64,000 nucleotides of DNA from Lysinibacillus fusiformis (GCF_016925635.1 NZ_CP070490.1:248001-312000), one strand, 5' to 3'; shown: positions 1-9,886, counted from the first letter of the stretch. Numbers and translations: made by a program. The notes: generated by a model from the letters alone, not told the origin.

Positions 1-770
1 ACCGCTTCACGCAATGATTCAGAAATTTCCTGTGAAGAAATTTCGATTGTTTTCGGTAAACCTGTTAACAGGTCACGACCTCTAATATCCATTCGTTCTT
101 CTGGTCCTTCTGCTAATGCCGTACCAATTTCCATTTTTACGGCTTCCGCTGTACGTTCACCAATTGTTAAATTATACGTTTTACGAATATACGAAATGAT
201 GGATTGATCCATAGCATCTCCACCAACACGTACCGATTCACTCGTTACAATACCACCTAAAGAAATAACGGCTACTTCTGTTGTACCCCCACCGATATCA
301 ACAACCATTGACCCAGTAGGATCCCATACAGGAAGATTTGAACCGATTGCTGCTGCAAATGGCTCTTCGATTGTGAACGCCTCTTTTGCACCCGCTTGTC
401 GTGCAGCATCAATAACCGCACGTTGCTCCACTGATGTAATACCATAAGGCACACAAATCATGACATTTGGTTTTTTCCAGTTACCTCCGGAGTTTTTACA
501 TGCTTCTTTTAAATAATACTCGATCATTGCTGTTGTAATATCAAAGTCAGCAATAACGCCATCTTTCATAGGACGAATCGCTACGATTGAGCCAGGTGTA
601 CGACCAATCATATTTTTCGCATCATTACCAACGGCAACGATATCCCCTGTTTTTGTATTTTTTGCTACAACTGAAGGTTCACGTAAAACGATTCCCTTTC
701 CTTTAATAAACACTAATGTATTCGCTGTGCCGAGGTCAATCCCGACATCTTTGCTTCCTAGTCCAAACAA
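1..770 (-). CDS. mreB: rod shape-determining protein MreB (partial, C-terminus outside window)
   Basis: Actin-like ATPase that forms membrane-associated filaments guiding lateral wall synthesis in rod-shaped cells. Translation from the left edge gives the first 256 residues. They begin [20 protein letters not shown] and include the phosphate-binding loop (GIDLGTANT), the segment [20 protein letters not shown], and the second loop [19 protein letters not shown]. The B. subtilis protein is 337 residues, so about 80 are cut off by the window edge. The start is a TTG at 768-770, preceded by a good Shine-Dalgarno (AAAGGGAG) about 8 bases upstream; there is no competing ATG. The order radC then mreB is as in B. 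subtilis, where mreC, mreD and minCD follow; those would lie left of this window. Unlike B. subtilis, a long spacer and a terminator separate radC from mreB. Confidence 0.97.
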   Translation of the reverse strand, partial: MFGLGSKDVGIDLGTANTLVFIKGKGIVLREPSVVAKNTKTGDIVAVGNDAKNMIGRTPGSIVAIRPMKDGVIADFDITTAMIEYYLKEACKNSGGNWKKPNVMICVPYGITSVEQRAVIDAARQAGAKEAFTIEEPFAAAIGSNLPVWDPTGSMVVDIGGGTTEVAVISLGGIVTSESVRVGGDAMDQSIISYIRKTYNLTIGERTAEAVKMEIGTALAEGPEERMDIRGRDLLTGLPKTIEISSQEISESLREA

Positions 771-846
771 ATTGTGTACTCCCTTTCTATATAAGCCATA
801 CTTTCGTTGACATCCAATATATTTGACATCAATGTATAGGAATTTG

Positions 847-866
847 AATTGTGTAAATACACAATT
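847..866. promoter_or_regulatory. perfect inverted repeat in the mreB leader
   Basis: AATTGTGTAAATACACAATT is a perfect 8-bp inverted repeat around AAAT, about 77 bases upstream of the mreB start. It could be an operator or a small RNA hairpin. There is no T-run on either side, so it is not an intrinsic terminator. I do not recognise the regulator. Confidence 0.4.
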
Positions 867-887
867 GACTCCTTTCAAAGTCCATAA

Positions 888-1001
888 CACCTGTCAAAAT
901 TTTTTATCTTCATCAGCTGGTGATATACACCTTGAAAAAAATACACACTCATTCACCTCACCACCATTTTCGATGGGAGTCTTTCCTGAATAAAGATAAA
1001 A
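888..1001. repeat. hairpin-ended intergenic repeat, copy 1 (degenerate)
   Basis: Ends are near-complementary: TTTTATCTTCATCAG at 902-916 and CTGAATAAAGATAAAA at 986-1001. The flank ACACCTGTCA (from 888) and an internal CCAT/ATGG stem also match the clpX-tig spacer, where ATCTTCATTCAG and CTGAATGAAGAT bound a similar segment. It appears to be a degenerate member of a small non-coding repeat family. Confidence 0.45.
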
Positions 1002-1320
1002 TTCATACCGTTCATTATAACGGAAAAACGCAAGAATTTATAGTATCACATACTTCATCTCACAGAAAAGATACTATTTTAATTCCCTCTTAAACTAAAA
1101 ATAGTACGTATAGATTAGCATATAATTTTTATTCCCATAAGACAATGTGTATCAGGCTACCAATTTTTGTGAAGATAATTGCATTTCTATGAATACATTA
1201 ACGATATGTAAGAAAAAAGGTTCGCCAATATACCACAAAAAAATACAAAAATTTTATGACAGTATAATTAATAATGCCATGATAGACAAATGAATCTTCT
1301 ATACAACAAAACAGATTCAT

Positions 1321-1352
1321 CATAAAAAACTCTGCATATTGTATGCAGAGTT
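1321..1352 (-). terminator. intrinsic terminator after radC
   Basis: AACTCTGCATA and TATGCAGAGTT form a perfect 11-bp stem with a TTG loop, followed on the minus strand by a T-rich tract. The stem overlaps the radC stop codon. It separates radC transcription from mreB. Confidence 0.85.
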
Positions 1353-2049
1353 AAAAATACCCTTTTTCTTTTAAACTAATATATTGATGATCACCGATGA
1401 TGACATGATCAATTAACTCAATCCCTATAATATAACCAGCTTCAACAATTCGCTTTGTTACTTCAATATCCTCTGTGCTCGGTGTTGGCACCCCACTCGG
1501 ATGATTGTGAGCGCATATAATAGAAGCCGCAGATCTTTTGACAGCTTCTCGATAAATTTCCCTAGGATGAACGATGGAGGCGTTTAAACTGCCAATAAAA
1601 ATCGTCTGCTTATGAATAATTTGATTTTTAATATTTAAAAAAAGAACAACAAAATGCTCCTGGTTAAGCGAAGTCATATCAGGCATTAAGTAAGTTGCTG
1701 CATCTTGTGGAGAACGTATCGTAAATTTCTCATCATTATGTTTTTGAGCCAGTCTTCTACCAAGTTCAATGGCAGCTATTAATTGAATGGCTTTTACCTC
1801 ACCTATTCCTTTAATAGCCATCATTTCTTCAATGGTTGCGTGCTTCAGATGATGAAGTCGTTCAAAAACATTTAAAACCCTATTTGCGAGAACAAGCACA
1901 GATTCTTCCTTTGTGCCTGTCCTCAATAAAATCGCGAGTAGCTCTTGATTGGATAAACTTTCAGCCCCTTGTCGTAATAATCGTTCACGGGGGCGATCCT
2001 CTCTATTGACATCACGTATCATCAAAGTTGGTAAAGCGTCTTCAAGCAA
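1351..2049 (-). CDS. radC: RadC-family JAMM domain protein
   Basis: 232 residues with the two RadC parts: an N-terminal helix-hairpin-helix region (MAIKGIGEVKAIQLIAAIELG, around residues 78-98; first 20 residues are the motif core) and a C-terminal JAMM metalloprotease-like domain. The JAMM signature AHNHPSG followed by a distant aspartate (STED) is intact. The family was once linked to DNA repair, but its cellular role remains unsettled. The start is a TTG (2047-2049) with GGAGTG upstream; an internal ATG (MIRDVNREDRP) lacks a ribosome binding site. The maf gene ends 6 bases upstream, so maf and radC are co-transcribed. The gene order is the same as in B. subtilis. Confidence 0.95.
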   Translation of the reverse strand: MLEDALPTLMIRDVNREDRPRERLLRQGAESLSNQELLAILLRTGTKEESVLVLANRVLNVFERLHHLKHATIEEMMAIKGIGEVKAIQLIAAIELGRRLAQKHNDEKFTIRSPQDAATYLMPDMTSLNQEHFVVLFLNIKNQIIHKQTIFIGSLNASIVHPREIYREAVKRSAASIICAHNHPSGVPTPSTEDIEVTKRIVEAGYIIGIELIDHVIIGDHQYISLKEKGYF

Positions 2050-2055
2050 AAATAT

Positions 2056-2649
2056 TCACTCCTTCGCAAATTGGACTAACTGTAGATCTACCAATTGCGA
2101 AAACAAAGCTGCAAGTGGTAGACCTACAACATTGTTATAATCTCCTTCAATTCGTTTAACTAATAGTGTACCGATCGTTTGAATGCCATAACCGCCCGCT
2201 TTATCAAAAGGATCTCCTGAATCTACATAAGCTTCTATTAGTTCCTGCGATAAACGGTGGAAAACAACTTGGGTCTCTTCCACAAAGGTCGTTTCCTTTC
2301 CATTCGGTTCAATTATAGCGACGGCTGTCATCACACTATGTTTGTTATTTGACAAACGTAATAAGTGAGAAATAGCCTCCTCACGCGTTTTTGGTTTATG
2401 TAGTAGCTCTTGATTGTAAACTACGATTGTATCTGCACCAATAATCGTCGCATTCGTTGCTTTTTTGGCTACATCACGCGTCTTCAATAAAGCTACTCCT
2501 TTTACATAATCCTGCATTGTATGAGCTTGTACACTTGTTTCTTCCACTTCACTTGTTAAGACTTCAAATGGAAGTGCTAACATGTTAAGCAATTCCTTGC
2601 GCCTAGGGGAAGCAGAAGCAAGGACAAGCTTATGATTTGTTTTCAACAT
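2056..2649 (-). CDS. maf: Maf nucleoside triphosphate pyrophosphatase
   Basis: 197 residues, normal length for the family. Maf proteins hydrolyse dTTP, UTP and some modified nucleotides to monophosphates and affect septum formation. The N-terminal signature LASASPRRKELL (residues 10-21) and the catalytic-site motifs GADTIVV and GDPFDKAGGYGIQ are present. The ATG start has a strong AAGGAGG about 11 bases upstream. It is immediately followed by radC, as in B. subtilis, and preceded by the SPOR-like gene in the position occupied by spoIIB there. Confidence 0.95.
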   Translation of the reverse strand: MLKTNHKLVLASASPRRKELLNMLALPFEVLTSEVEETSVQAHTMQDYVKGVALLKTRDVAKKATNATIIGADTIVVYNQELLHKPKTREEAISHLLRLSNNKHSVMTAVAIIEPNGKETTFVEETQVVFHRLSQELIEAYVDSGDPFDKAGGYGIQTIGTLLVKRIEGDYNNVVGLPLAALFSQLVDLQLVQFAKE

Positions 2650-2747
2650 TATCTGACCATTCCTCCTTATCCTTATGATACAAAAGAATGGACAATTTGA
2701 AAATTTTCAAAAAAACAAGATAATGATGATTCCGCTAACATCTATAG

Positions 2748-3392
2748 TTAAAATTTCACCTGAAGACACGTATTTTTAGATTGATAATGGGCAAAAACAT
2801 GCAAACGAATGATGTTAACATCGTTGGAAATAGTAGAGGCAGCTGCCCCAATAGACTGCCAATCTTCAGGGAGCGTTGAATCCTTGCCATTTTCCTTAAA
2901 ATTTAATTTTGAGGCATTTTTATCTGCTAAAGCAGCTGGTATTTCTGCAAGAGTCGGTTCTTTACAGCTTTCACCGCTGACACTAAACGCCTTTTTAAAG
3001 GTAGCAGGGTCCTGTAAAAATTGTAGCTGGCTTTCTTCCGTCACCATGCTTGTCCATACGTAAAACTTGTCATCAACTTGAACAATCGCGCTCTCTTTTA
3101 AGGCAGGATACTCAGCAACAAATGAACTAGCGCTCTCATAGTTTGAATACACACCAGCTTGGCTAGCATAAAACATCGGTGCATTAGATGTATTGGTTGT
3201 CTCACCGGCAGTTGGAATCGTTTCTGTTTGTGATTGATTATTTGCCACTTCACTACCATTTTTATTTAAAGGTAACTGTGTACTGGCTTGTAAAACGCCC
3301 AAAAAAATCGCTACACCTAATAGACCAACAAATCCACCAATAATCATTGCTCGAAATATTTGTTTTTTCATCACATGACTTACAATTTTCAT
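2748..3392 (-). CDS. SpoIIB-like membrane-anchored SPOR-domain protein (probable)
   Basis: 214 residues. The N-terminus is short and basic, followed by one transmembrane segment at about 14-35. A Ser/Thr/Asn-rich linker leads to an extracytoplasmic domain containing FYASQAGVYSNYESASSFV, which resembles the start of a SPOR (peptidoglycan-binding) repeat. It sits just upstream of maf, exactly where B. subtilis has spoIIB, a septal SPOR protein needed for timely engulfment. Together these suggest a SpoIIB counterpart, although it is shorter than the B. subtilis protein (about 330 residues) and sequence similarity outside the SPOR-like core is not obvious to me. GAGGTGATAG supports the ATG start. 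The comC prepilin peptidase gene found here in B. subtilis is absent. Confidence 0.55.
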   Translation of the reverse strand: MKIVSHVMKKQIFRAMIIGGFVGLLGVAIFLGVLQASTQLPLNKNGSEVANNQSQTETIPTAGETTNTSNAPMFYASQAGVYSNYESASSFVAEYPALKESAIVQVDDKFYVWTSMVTEESQLQFLQDPATFKKAFSVSGESCKEPTLAEIPAALADKNASKLNFKENGKDSTLPEDWQSIGAAASTISNDVNIIRLHVFAHYQSKNTCLQVKF

Positions 3393-3539
3393 TCAACTAT
3401 CACCTCATCCTTCCACCTATCTATGCACTAGTAACGTTGCCAACATAATATGATATAAGTATATGTAGATTCCGAAGTGTAAATGCGAATTTATTATTTT
3501 TTGATACGGAACTCATTACAATCTAAATTTGCTACCATA

Positions 3540-3572
3540 AAAAAACTAGGACTCGCTATCAAGAGTCCTAGT
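3540..3572 (-). terminator. intrinsic terminator after the second folC
   Basis: ACTAGGACTC and GAGTCCTAGT form a perfect 10-bp stem with an 8-base loop. Read on the minus strand it is followed by six Ts, just after the folC stop codon. Confidence 0.9.
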
Positions 3573-3576
3573 CTTT

Positions 3577-4827
3577 TCATTCTTTTAATCTATTACGAAC
3601 CTCTGTTAATAAATATAACGAGCCTGATACAATTGTTCTTTGCTGTCTATGTGATTGCGCCTGTATAAAGGATGCATAATCAACTAAGGTTGTTTTTGAT
3701 GTTGCATGAGAAAGCTTGAGCATTTGTTGAGCTGTCATTGCACGAGAATTATCAAAATCCACGAAATAAAAATCATCACTCACCTGCTCTAAAAGTCGAA
3801 GAATCTGCTGAACATCTTTATCTGCTAGTATGCCAATAACAAATGTTATCTGCTCATTTGGATACTCACTTTGAATCGTTTCTACTAATTTTTCGGCACT
3901 CGCAGGATTATGTGCGCCATCCAAAATAACGAAAGGCATTATTTCTTCAAAGCGTCCTAAAATAGAGGCATTTTGCACAGCTTGACGAATGGCAGTTTTA
4001 TCCGTAGACACACCTAATACTGATGCCACTTCCAAAAATGCAGTAATGGCGAGTGCCATATTATTCGCCTGATGCGCTCCCTTCATAGAACGTGTTAGTT
4101 TTGCTATTTGAAACTGCTGTACGTCATTCGTATAGCTTTCTCCATCAGTTGCTTGCTCAATAGCAAAATGATGATTTAATGCCAATATAGCGGCATTTTT
4201 TTGAGTGGCTACGTCATCAACAACACGCTTTGCTTCATCTGGCAAATCACCCATAATGACTGGCCGTTGTTGTTTAATAATACCTGCTTTATGGCGTGCA
4301 ATGCTTTCAAGCGTATCCCCTAAAAACTTTGTGTGTTCTAAAGCTATGCTTGGGATAATAGAGACAATGGGTGTGACCACATTTGTGCTATCCAGTAAGC
4401 CACCCATTCCCGCTTCAATCAGTGCAATATCCACTTGGCCATTCACAAAATGTAAGAATGCTGCCACCGTCAGTAATTCAAAATCTGTTAGTTTGCCACT
4501 AAGCCCAGCTTCACGCATCTGTTGAAACACTCGATCCATTTCAGCTTCTGTTATAGGTTGACCAGCTATTTGAATTTGATCATGAACATCGACGATACAT
4601 GGTGACATAAATTTGCCCACGCGTAGGCCATGTTCTTGCGCAATTGCCTCTAGAAACGTTAAAGTAGAGCCTTTCCCGTTTGTACCAGCTAAGTGGACGA
4701 CACGCAAAGTTTGCTCAGGATTACCTACTAATGATAAAGCCTCTTCAATTGCTGCAAGACCTGGTTTAATCACATCATCACTTTTGACCTGCCATTTCTC
4801 TTTATAATGATCAAAGTTTGGAATCAT
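3577..4827 (-). CDS. folC: folylpolyglutamate/dihydrofolate synthase paralogue 2
   Basis: Mur-ligase-type ATPase that adds glutamate to folates (and in some members to dihydropteroate). The P-loop AGTNGKGST lies near residue 48, the conserved EAGMGGLLDSTNVV follows, and the C-terminal ligase domain carries ILDGAHNPASAEKL. The longest frame starts at a GTG at 4848, but CAGGAGGAAGGAC just before the ATG at 4827 makes that the real start, giving 416 residues. The ATG overlaps the stop of the upstream folC copy as ATGA, so the pair is translationally coupled. It is clearly diverged from copy 1, so this is an old duplication rather than a recent one. Confidence 0.9.
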   Translation of the reverse strand: MIPNFDHYKEKWQVKSDDVIKPGLAAIEEALSLVGNPEQTLRVVHLAGTNGKGSTLTFLEAIAQEHGLRVGKFMSPCIVDVHDQIQIAGQPITEAEMDRVFQQMREAGLSGKLTDFELLTVAAFLHFVNGQVDIALIEAGMGGLLDSTNVVTPIVSIIPSIALEHTKFLGDTLESIARHKAGIIKQQRPVIMGDLPDEAKRVVDDVATQKNAAILALNHHFAIEQATDGESYTNDVQQFQIAKLTRSMKGAHQANNMALAITAFLEVASVLGVSTDKTAIRQAVQNASILGRFEEIMPFVILDGAHNPASAEKLVETIQSEYPNEQITFVIGILADKDVQQILRLLEQVSDDFYFVDFDNSRAMTAQQMLKLSHATSKTTLVDYASFIQAQSHRQQRTIVSGSLYLLTEVRNRLKE

Positions 4828-6116
4828 TGTCCTTCCTCCTGTAGCCACTGTCGAGCTTCTGCTATAAAGTATAAAGAGCCTGTAATGACAACAATATCCT
4901 CTTCATGGCGTTCTTGTAATACGGTTTGAAGACTTTTTAGCCATTCTTTATGATGCGTTTTATTCGCATGCGTCGACAACATCGCTAAGCTTTCAGCAGG
5001 CATTGCATTCGGTAGGTTTATTTCTGTAAAAGCGATGGAGGTGGCAACAGCATCCATTAGTTCTATACTGTTGGCATGATCCTTATCTGCTAATGCAGCA
5101 TAAATAAAACGATATTTATTAGTTGGGTAGACGTTTTTTAGTGTTTGGATAAGAGCAGCTGTTCCCTCGGAATTATGAGCACCATCTAGCACAATACGAT
5201 TTGGCCTTTGCTCGAAGCGACCTGCCCATTGCGCACATTGTAGACCTCGATAAATTGAATCATCCGTGATTGCAATTGCCCCCTTCTCCCGTAACGTTAG
5301 CATTGCCGTGATAGCCAGACTTGCATTATTCATTTGATGCGGGCCAGCCATTTTTAAGGGCACATCCCTCATCAAGACATGGTCCTTTTCATATGTAAAG
5401 TGCTGATTGTCAATGCTTTGCCAACTATTTGTCACCGTAAAATCCTGCCCCAAAACAAAGCATGATGCATGTCGTTCCTCTGCAGTGGCTTTAATGACAG
5501 CCAATGCTTCCTCATTGTTAACGCCTACAACAACCGGGATGCCTTCTTTGATGATGCCAGCTTTTTCAGCGGCAACCTTTGCGAAGGTATCACCTAAAAA
5601 GGCTGTATGCTCTAGCGAAATCGTTGTAATAATAGCTACAATCGGCGTTACGACATTTGTCGCATCCAAACGTCCTCCAAGCCCTGTCTCAATAAGCGCT
5701 ATATCTACTCCTTCATGTGCAAAATATTGAAACATAATCAGTGTAACTACCTCAAAAAAGCTTGGAAAATCGCCATTGTAGTGCTCTTCTATAATTTTTG
5801 CAAGTTTATTGAAGTAGTAAAGAAATTGCTCATCCGAGATTTGGTGGCCGTTAATGGTCATCCGTTCATTGACTCGCTCTAAATGTGGGGACGTAAATGC
5901 CCCTACAGTGTAGCCTGCATGTTGTAGCATTTCTCTTAATGCGTTCACCGTAGAGCCTTTACCATTTGAGCCTGCTACATGGATTACTCGTAGTTTGTTG
6001 TGAGGTTCATCTAAATGTCCTAGTACTTCTCGCATAAGGACAAGTGGCGCACGTTTATGATCAACTGCTTTTAATGTAAAAATAAATTTTGTACATTCGT
6101 TCATTGTGTTAAACAA
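4824..6116 (-). CDS. folC: folylpolyglutamate/dihydrofolate synthase paralogue 1
   Basis: About 430 residues with the Mur-ligase P-loop AGSNGKGSTVNAL, the metal/substrate segment IETGLGGRLDATNVV and the C-terminal motif IVLDGAHNSEGTAAL. The family extends the polyglutamate tail of folate cofactors in the cytoplasm. A GTG at 6125 opens the frame, but the Shine-Dalgarno AGGGAG abuts it; the TTG at 6116 has better spacing (about 8 bases), and an ATG at 6104 is too far. The start is therefore uncertain. B. subtilis has one folC between valS and comC, whereas here two paralogues lie in tandem. One copy may serve dihydrofolate synthesis and the other polyglutamylation, but sequence alone does not show which. 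Confidence 0.88.
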   Translation of the reverse strand: MFNTMNECTKFIFTLKAVDHKRAPLVLMREVLGHLDEPHNKLRVIHVAGSNGKGSTVNALREMLQHAGYTVGAFTSPHLERVNERMTINGHQISDEQFLYYFNKLAKIIEEHYNGDFPSFFEVVTLIMFQYFAHEGVDIALIETGLGGRLDATNVVTPIVAIITTISLEHTAFLGDTFAKVAAEKAGIIKEGIPVVVGVNNEEALAVIKATAEERHASCFVLGQDFTVTNSWQSIDNQHFTYEKDHVLMRDVPLKMAGPHQMNNASLAITAMLTLREKGAIAITDDSIYRGLQCAQWAGRFEQRPNRIVLDGAHNSEGTAALIQTLKNVYPTNKYRFIYAALADKDHANSIELMDAVATSIAFTEINLPNAMPAESLAMLSTHANKTHHKEWLKSLQTVLQERHEEDIVVITGSLYFIAEARQWLQEEGQ

Positions 6117-6194
6117 AATAAACACTCCCTCTTACTGCAATATCTTTATTTTAGTACAAGTAACGTTTAATAACATAGCAAAATGACAAAATAC

Positions 6195-6222
6195 AAAAAA
6201 CACGCAGCTAGCGACTGCGTGT
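6195..6222 (-). terminator. intrinsic terminator after the 132-residue hypothetical gene
   Basis: ACACGCAG and CTGCGTGT form an 8-bp stem with a 7-base loop, followed on the minus strand by a run of Ts. It separates this gene from the folC pair. Confidence 0.85.
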
Positions 6223-6238
6223 TCGTACTAATATTAGA

Positions 6239-6637
6239 TTAGTGTACCTTGTGAGCACCTAATAAAGCACCCATATTGTTTAAAATAGTTTTTGCATCAC
6301 TATTTAATAACGGATGAACATCTGGACGTTGCACTAATTCAAAAGCGTTTTTTAACGTTCTTTTTAACATAGATATATCAAAGTCTGAGCAATACTCATT
6401 TATTTTTTGGATCGTTAATAAATCGGTCCTTGATAATTTAGCGCTATCCTGTTGAGGATTACTATTTGCTAATATGTGCTTAATAAGGACGCGACCACTT
6501 GTATTTAATAAACGATAATACTTTGCTTCTGATAATTTCAAGAGATTCGTTTCGATCAATACTCTCGCGCTTACAAAGTCTAATTCATCACATGCTTTGT
6601 TGACTTTTGTAATAATGGTTGCAATATTTCCTGACAT
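6239..6637 (-). CDS. conserved hypothetical protein, about 132 residues
   Basis: A soluble, mostly helical protein beginning MSGNIATIITKVNKACDELD. I recognise no catalytic motif, signal peptide or membrane segment. The longest frame starts at 6652, but GGAGGTG sits six bases before the ATG at 6637, which is the better start. It has its own terminator and lies between valS and folC. The region ADELDF-like start with repeated short helices resembles a small helical-repeat fold, but this is only an impression. Function unknown. Confidence 0.7.
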   Translation of the reverse strand: MSGNIATIITKVNKACDELDFVSARVLIETNLLKLSEAKYYRLLNTSGRVLIKHILANSNPQQDSAKLSRTDLLTIQKINEYCSDFDISMLKRTLKNAFELVQRPDVHPLLNSDAKTILNNMGALLGAHKVH

Positions 6638-6859
6638 TCTCAACACCTCCATTGACTCTTATTTTCTTTCATTAAAAAGACTGTCTATTTAAAAAAATAT
6701 CCATTCACACAATCTTAGCTTTGGTCTTTCATGGCTAAATAATATGAAATTAGGTTTTGTTTCCTACTAGTGCAGTGCCAATTATCATCTATTAGACTAA
6801 TTTATTTTAAATAATACTATATATTTTTTCCTAAAACAATGCATATCTTTAGATCCATA

Positions 6860-6900
6860 AAAAAAAGCAACGGATGACTTTTTCGCCACCCATTGCTTTA
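6860..6900 (-). terminator. intrinsic terminator after valS
   Basis: AAAGCAACGGATG and CACCCATTGCTTT pair over 11 of 13 positions and are followed on the minus strand by a T-run, immediately after the valS stop. Confidence 0.8.
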
Positions 6901-6903
6901 TCT

Positions 6904-9549
6904 TTACATATTTTTCAATTCATCTAAACGTTTTAAAACAACCGCATGCTTGCTTTCGTAATCTGCTAATTTTTCACGTTCTGCATTGACTAACGCTTCC
7001 GGTGCTTTCGATACGAACTTCTCATTCGATAGCTTACCTGTAACAAGCTTCACTTCTTTTGCCCATTTTTCTAATTCTTTTTCAAGGCGAGCAATTTCTT
7101 CCTCTAGATTGATCAGTCCAACAAGAGGTAGGAAAACCTGTGCTCCTGTAACAACAGCCGTCATCGATTGACCTGGAGCCTCTAAACCTTCACCAATTGT
7201 TAAAATGTCAGGATTACAGAATTTTTCTAAATATGCTTGATTCTCTTCGAGTACAGCTGCTGTTGCCGCATCTTTCGCTGAAATAAACAACGGTACTTTT
7301 TTGCTCATTGGCGTATTTACTTCCGCACGAATATTACGTACTGAACGTATAATATCCATTAGGAGCTTCATATTATCTGCTTCATCTGCAAAATGAAGAT
7401 CTGTGCGTACTGTTGGCCATGCTGCCACTGTAATAGATTCACCCTCGTGTGGTAAGTGCTGCCAGATTTCTTCTGTAATGAAAGGCATAAATGGATGTAA
7501 TAGACGCATTGTTTGATCTAGTACGTAAGCTAAAATAGAACGAGTTGTCTTTTTAGCTGCTTCATCCTCTCCGTAAAGTGGTAATTTTGCCATTTCAATA
7601 TACCAAGAACAGAAATCATCCCAAATGAAATTGTACAATTCACGACCCACTTCACCGAATTCATAACGCTCTGCAAGAGAAGTTACTCGTTCAATTGTTT
7701 CATTTAAGCGTGTTAAAATCCATTTGTCAGCAACTGATTTTTCACCAGTTAAGTCGATCTCATCATATGTCATACCATCCATATTCATAAGCGCAAAACG
7801 TGATGCATTCCAAATCTTATTGGAGAAGTTCCATACTGCTTCTACTTTTTCAGTTGTATAGCGTAAATCTTGACCAGGTGATGAACCAGTAGCTAAGAAG
7901 TAGCGTAATGAATCTGCACCGTATTGTTCAATAACATCCATTGGATCAACACCATTGCCAAGTGATTTACTCATTTTACGTCCTTCACCGTCACGTACTA
8001 AACCATGAATAAGCACATCTTTAAATGGACGTTGCTCTGTAAACTCAAGGCCTTGGAAAATCATGCGAGATACCCAGAAGAAAATAATATCATAACCTGT
8101 TACTAAAGTACTGGTTGGATAGTAACGTTTAAATTCTTCATTTGCTTCATCCGGCCAGCCCATTGTAGAAAATGGCCATAGTGCTGAAGAGAACCATGTA
8201 TCTAGTACATCTTCATCTTGCGTCCAGTTTTCTGCATCAGCTGGTGCTTCTTTACCTACGTATATTTCGCCTGTTTCATTATGGTACCAAGCTGGGATTT
8301 GATGGCCCCACCATAATTGACGAGAAATACACCAATCACGAATATTCTCCATCCAGCGAGAATATGTGTTTTCAAAACGAGCAGGAACAAAGTTTACTTT
8401 CCCTTCTTCATCCTTTTGTAGCTCTAGGGAAGCGTCAGCAAGTGGTTGCATTTTAACGAACCATTGTGCTGAAAGGTATGGCTCAACAACAGCACCAGAA
8501 CGTTCAGAGTGTCCTACTGAATGCATATGCTCTTCAATACGAATTAACACGCCTGCTTCTTGTAAATCAGCAACGATTTGCTTGCGGCATTCAAAGCGAT
8601 CCATTCCTTTATATTTACCAGCAAGATCATTCATTGTGCCGTCTTCATTCATTACTAGAATACGCTCTAGATTATGACGATTACCAACTTCAAAGTCGTT
8701 CGGATCATGGGCTGGTGTCATTTTTACAACCCCAGTACCAAATTCCATATCAACATAGTCATCAGCAACAATCGGGATTTCGCGACCTACAATCGGTAAA
8801 ATAACGGTTTTACCAATTAAATGCTGGTAACGCTCATCGTTCGGGTGAACAGCTACCCCAGAGTCACCAAGCATTGTTTCGGGACGTGTAGTAGCAACTT
8901 CTACATAGCCTGAGCCATCAGCTAATGGATATTTCATATGATAGAAGGCACCTTGCACATCCTGATAAATTACTTCAATATCAGACAATGCTGTTTTCGC
9001 CGCTGGGTCCCAGTTGATGATACGCTCACCACGGTAAATTAAACCTTTTTCATATAACTGAACAAAAACTGTTTTTACCGCATCTGAAAGGCCTTTATCT
9101 AGTGTGAAACGTTCACGCGTATAGTCTAATCCAAGACCAAGCTTTGCCCATTGATCACGAATATGTCCAGCATATTCTTCTTTCCATTCCCATGTTTTTT
9201 CAAGGAATTTTTCACGTCCTAAATCATAACGTGTAATATTATCCTCACGCAGCTTTGCTTCTACTTTTGCCTGTGTTGCAATACCCGCATGGTCCATACC
9301 AGGCAACCAAAGGGCATCATAGCCTTGCATGCGTTTCATACGGATGAGGATATCTTGTAATGTTGTATCCCAAGCATGACCAAGGTGTAATTTACCTGTT
9401 ACGTTTGGTGGTGGAATAACGATTGAATAGGGCTTTTTCCCACTTTCAGGCTGTGCCTCGAAAAACTTCCCTTGTAACCACCATTCATAGCGACCAGCTT
9501 CAATGGACTGTGGGTCATATTTAGTTGGCATTGAAATGTTTTCTGTCAT
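6904..9549 (-). CDS. valS: valyl-tRNA synthetase
   Basis: 881 residues, normal for a bacterial ValRS, which charges tRNA-Val and edits Thr-tRNA-Val. The class I HIGH-type motif is [13 protein letters not shown] (about residues 48-60), the KMSKS motif is [10 protein letters not shown] (about residues 527-536), and the C-terminus ends in the arm-like coiled coil [19 protein letters not shown]. The CP1 editing domain sits between the catalytic motifs, around residues 190-330. AGGAGGAGTC supports the ATG start. A T-box leader directly upstream shows regulation by uncharged tRNA-Val. Confidence 0.98.
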   Translation of the reverse strand: MTENISMPTKYDPQSIEAGRYEWWLQGKFFEAQPESGKKPYSIVIPPPNVTGKLHLGHAWDTTLQDILIRMKRMQGYDALWLPGMDHAGIATQAKVEAKLREDNITRYDLGREKFLEKTWEWKEEYAGHIRDQWAKLGLGLDYTRERFTLDKGLSDAVKTVFVQLYEKGLIYRGERIINWDPAAKTALSDIEVIYQDVQGAFYHMKYPLADGSGYVEVATTRPETMLGDSGVAVHPNDERYQHLIGKTVILPIVGREIPIVADDYVDMEFGTGVVKMTPAHDPNDFEVGNRHNLERILVMNEDGTMNDLAGKYKGMDRFECRKQIVADLQEAGVLIRIEEHMHSVGHSERSGAVVEPYLSAQWFVKMQPLADASLELQKDEEGKVNFVPARFENTYSRWMENIRDWCISRQLWWGHQIPAWYHNETGEIYVGKEAPADAENWTQDEDVLDTWFSSALWPFSTMGWPDEANEEFKRYYPTSTLVTGYDIIFFWVSRMIFQGLEFTEQRPFKDVLIHGLVRDGEGRKMSKSLGNGVDPMDVIEQYGADSLRYFLATGSSPGQDLRYTTEKVEAVWNFSNKIWNASRFALMNMDGMTYDEIDLTGEKSVADKWILTRLNETIERVTSLAERYEFGEVGRELYNFIWDDFCSWYIEMAKLPLYGEDEAAKKTTRSILAYVLDQTMRLLHPFMPFITEEIWQHLPHEGESITVAAWPTVRTDLHFADEADNMKLLMDIIRSVRNIRAEVNTPMSKKVPLFISAKDAATAAVLEENQAYLEKFCNPDILTIGEGLEAPGQSMTAVVTGAQVFLPLVGLINLEEEIARLEKELEKWAKEVKLVTGKLSNEKFVSKAPEALVNAEREKLADYESKHAVVLKRLDELKNM

Positions 9550-9611
9550 ATTGACTCCTCCTATTGTTTGAAAACTGTTGGTAAAGAAATGCTGTTCATT
9601 TTTTTACCCAA

Positions 9612-9886
9612 TAAAAAAACTCCTCTCGTCTAAAAGGACGAAGGAGTTTTAGTTCGCGGTACCACCTTTAATTCCAGCAGTGGTTAAGATAAATGTTAAA
9701 TGACACATTTTCTCAGCCTTCCCTACTGGCTCTCAATTCGGTAACGGTGTTTAACCGGCTTTAACTACTATTAGTTCACTAAAGCTGCTCAAGGGCTACC
9801 TTCAATTCAGTACAAATAGAAACTTCTCAGCTACCGTTTCCTCTCTGAAAATGTAGACAAAATTTACTCTTCCCTATCATAGCATC
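9612..9886 (-). promoter_or_regulatory. T-box leader of valS (tRNA-Val specific)
   Basis: Read on the minus strand, the conserved T-box AAAGGTGGTACCGCGAAC lies at about 9652-9669. It is followed by a GC-rich terminator stem (CTCCTTCGTCC / GACGAGAGGAG) and a run of seven Ts at 9612-9619. Upstream are the Stem I features, including an AGAGAGGAAACGG segment. In the specifier position the sequence GAAGGTAGCC offers GTA (9797-9799), a valine codon, in agreement with valS. Uncharged tRNA-Val would stabilise the antiterminator and allow valS transcription. Confidence 0.95.

Larger units (their letters stand above)
771..1320. other. intergenic region upstream of mreB, no gene
   Basis: About 550 bases without a convincing open frame on either strand. 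It is AT-rich and holds a perfect 8-bp inverted repeat at 847-866 and a hairpin-ended repeat at about 888-1001, both listed separately. The mreB promoter should lie here, but I could not pick one confidently. Confidence 0.6.

Noticed and set aside
3577-6116. folC pair as a recent duplication or a frameshifted single gene
   Set aside because: Both have complete P-loops and C-terminal motifs, and their sequences are well diverged.
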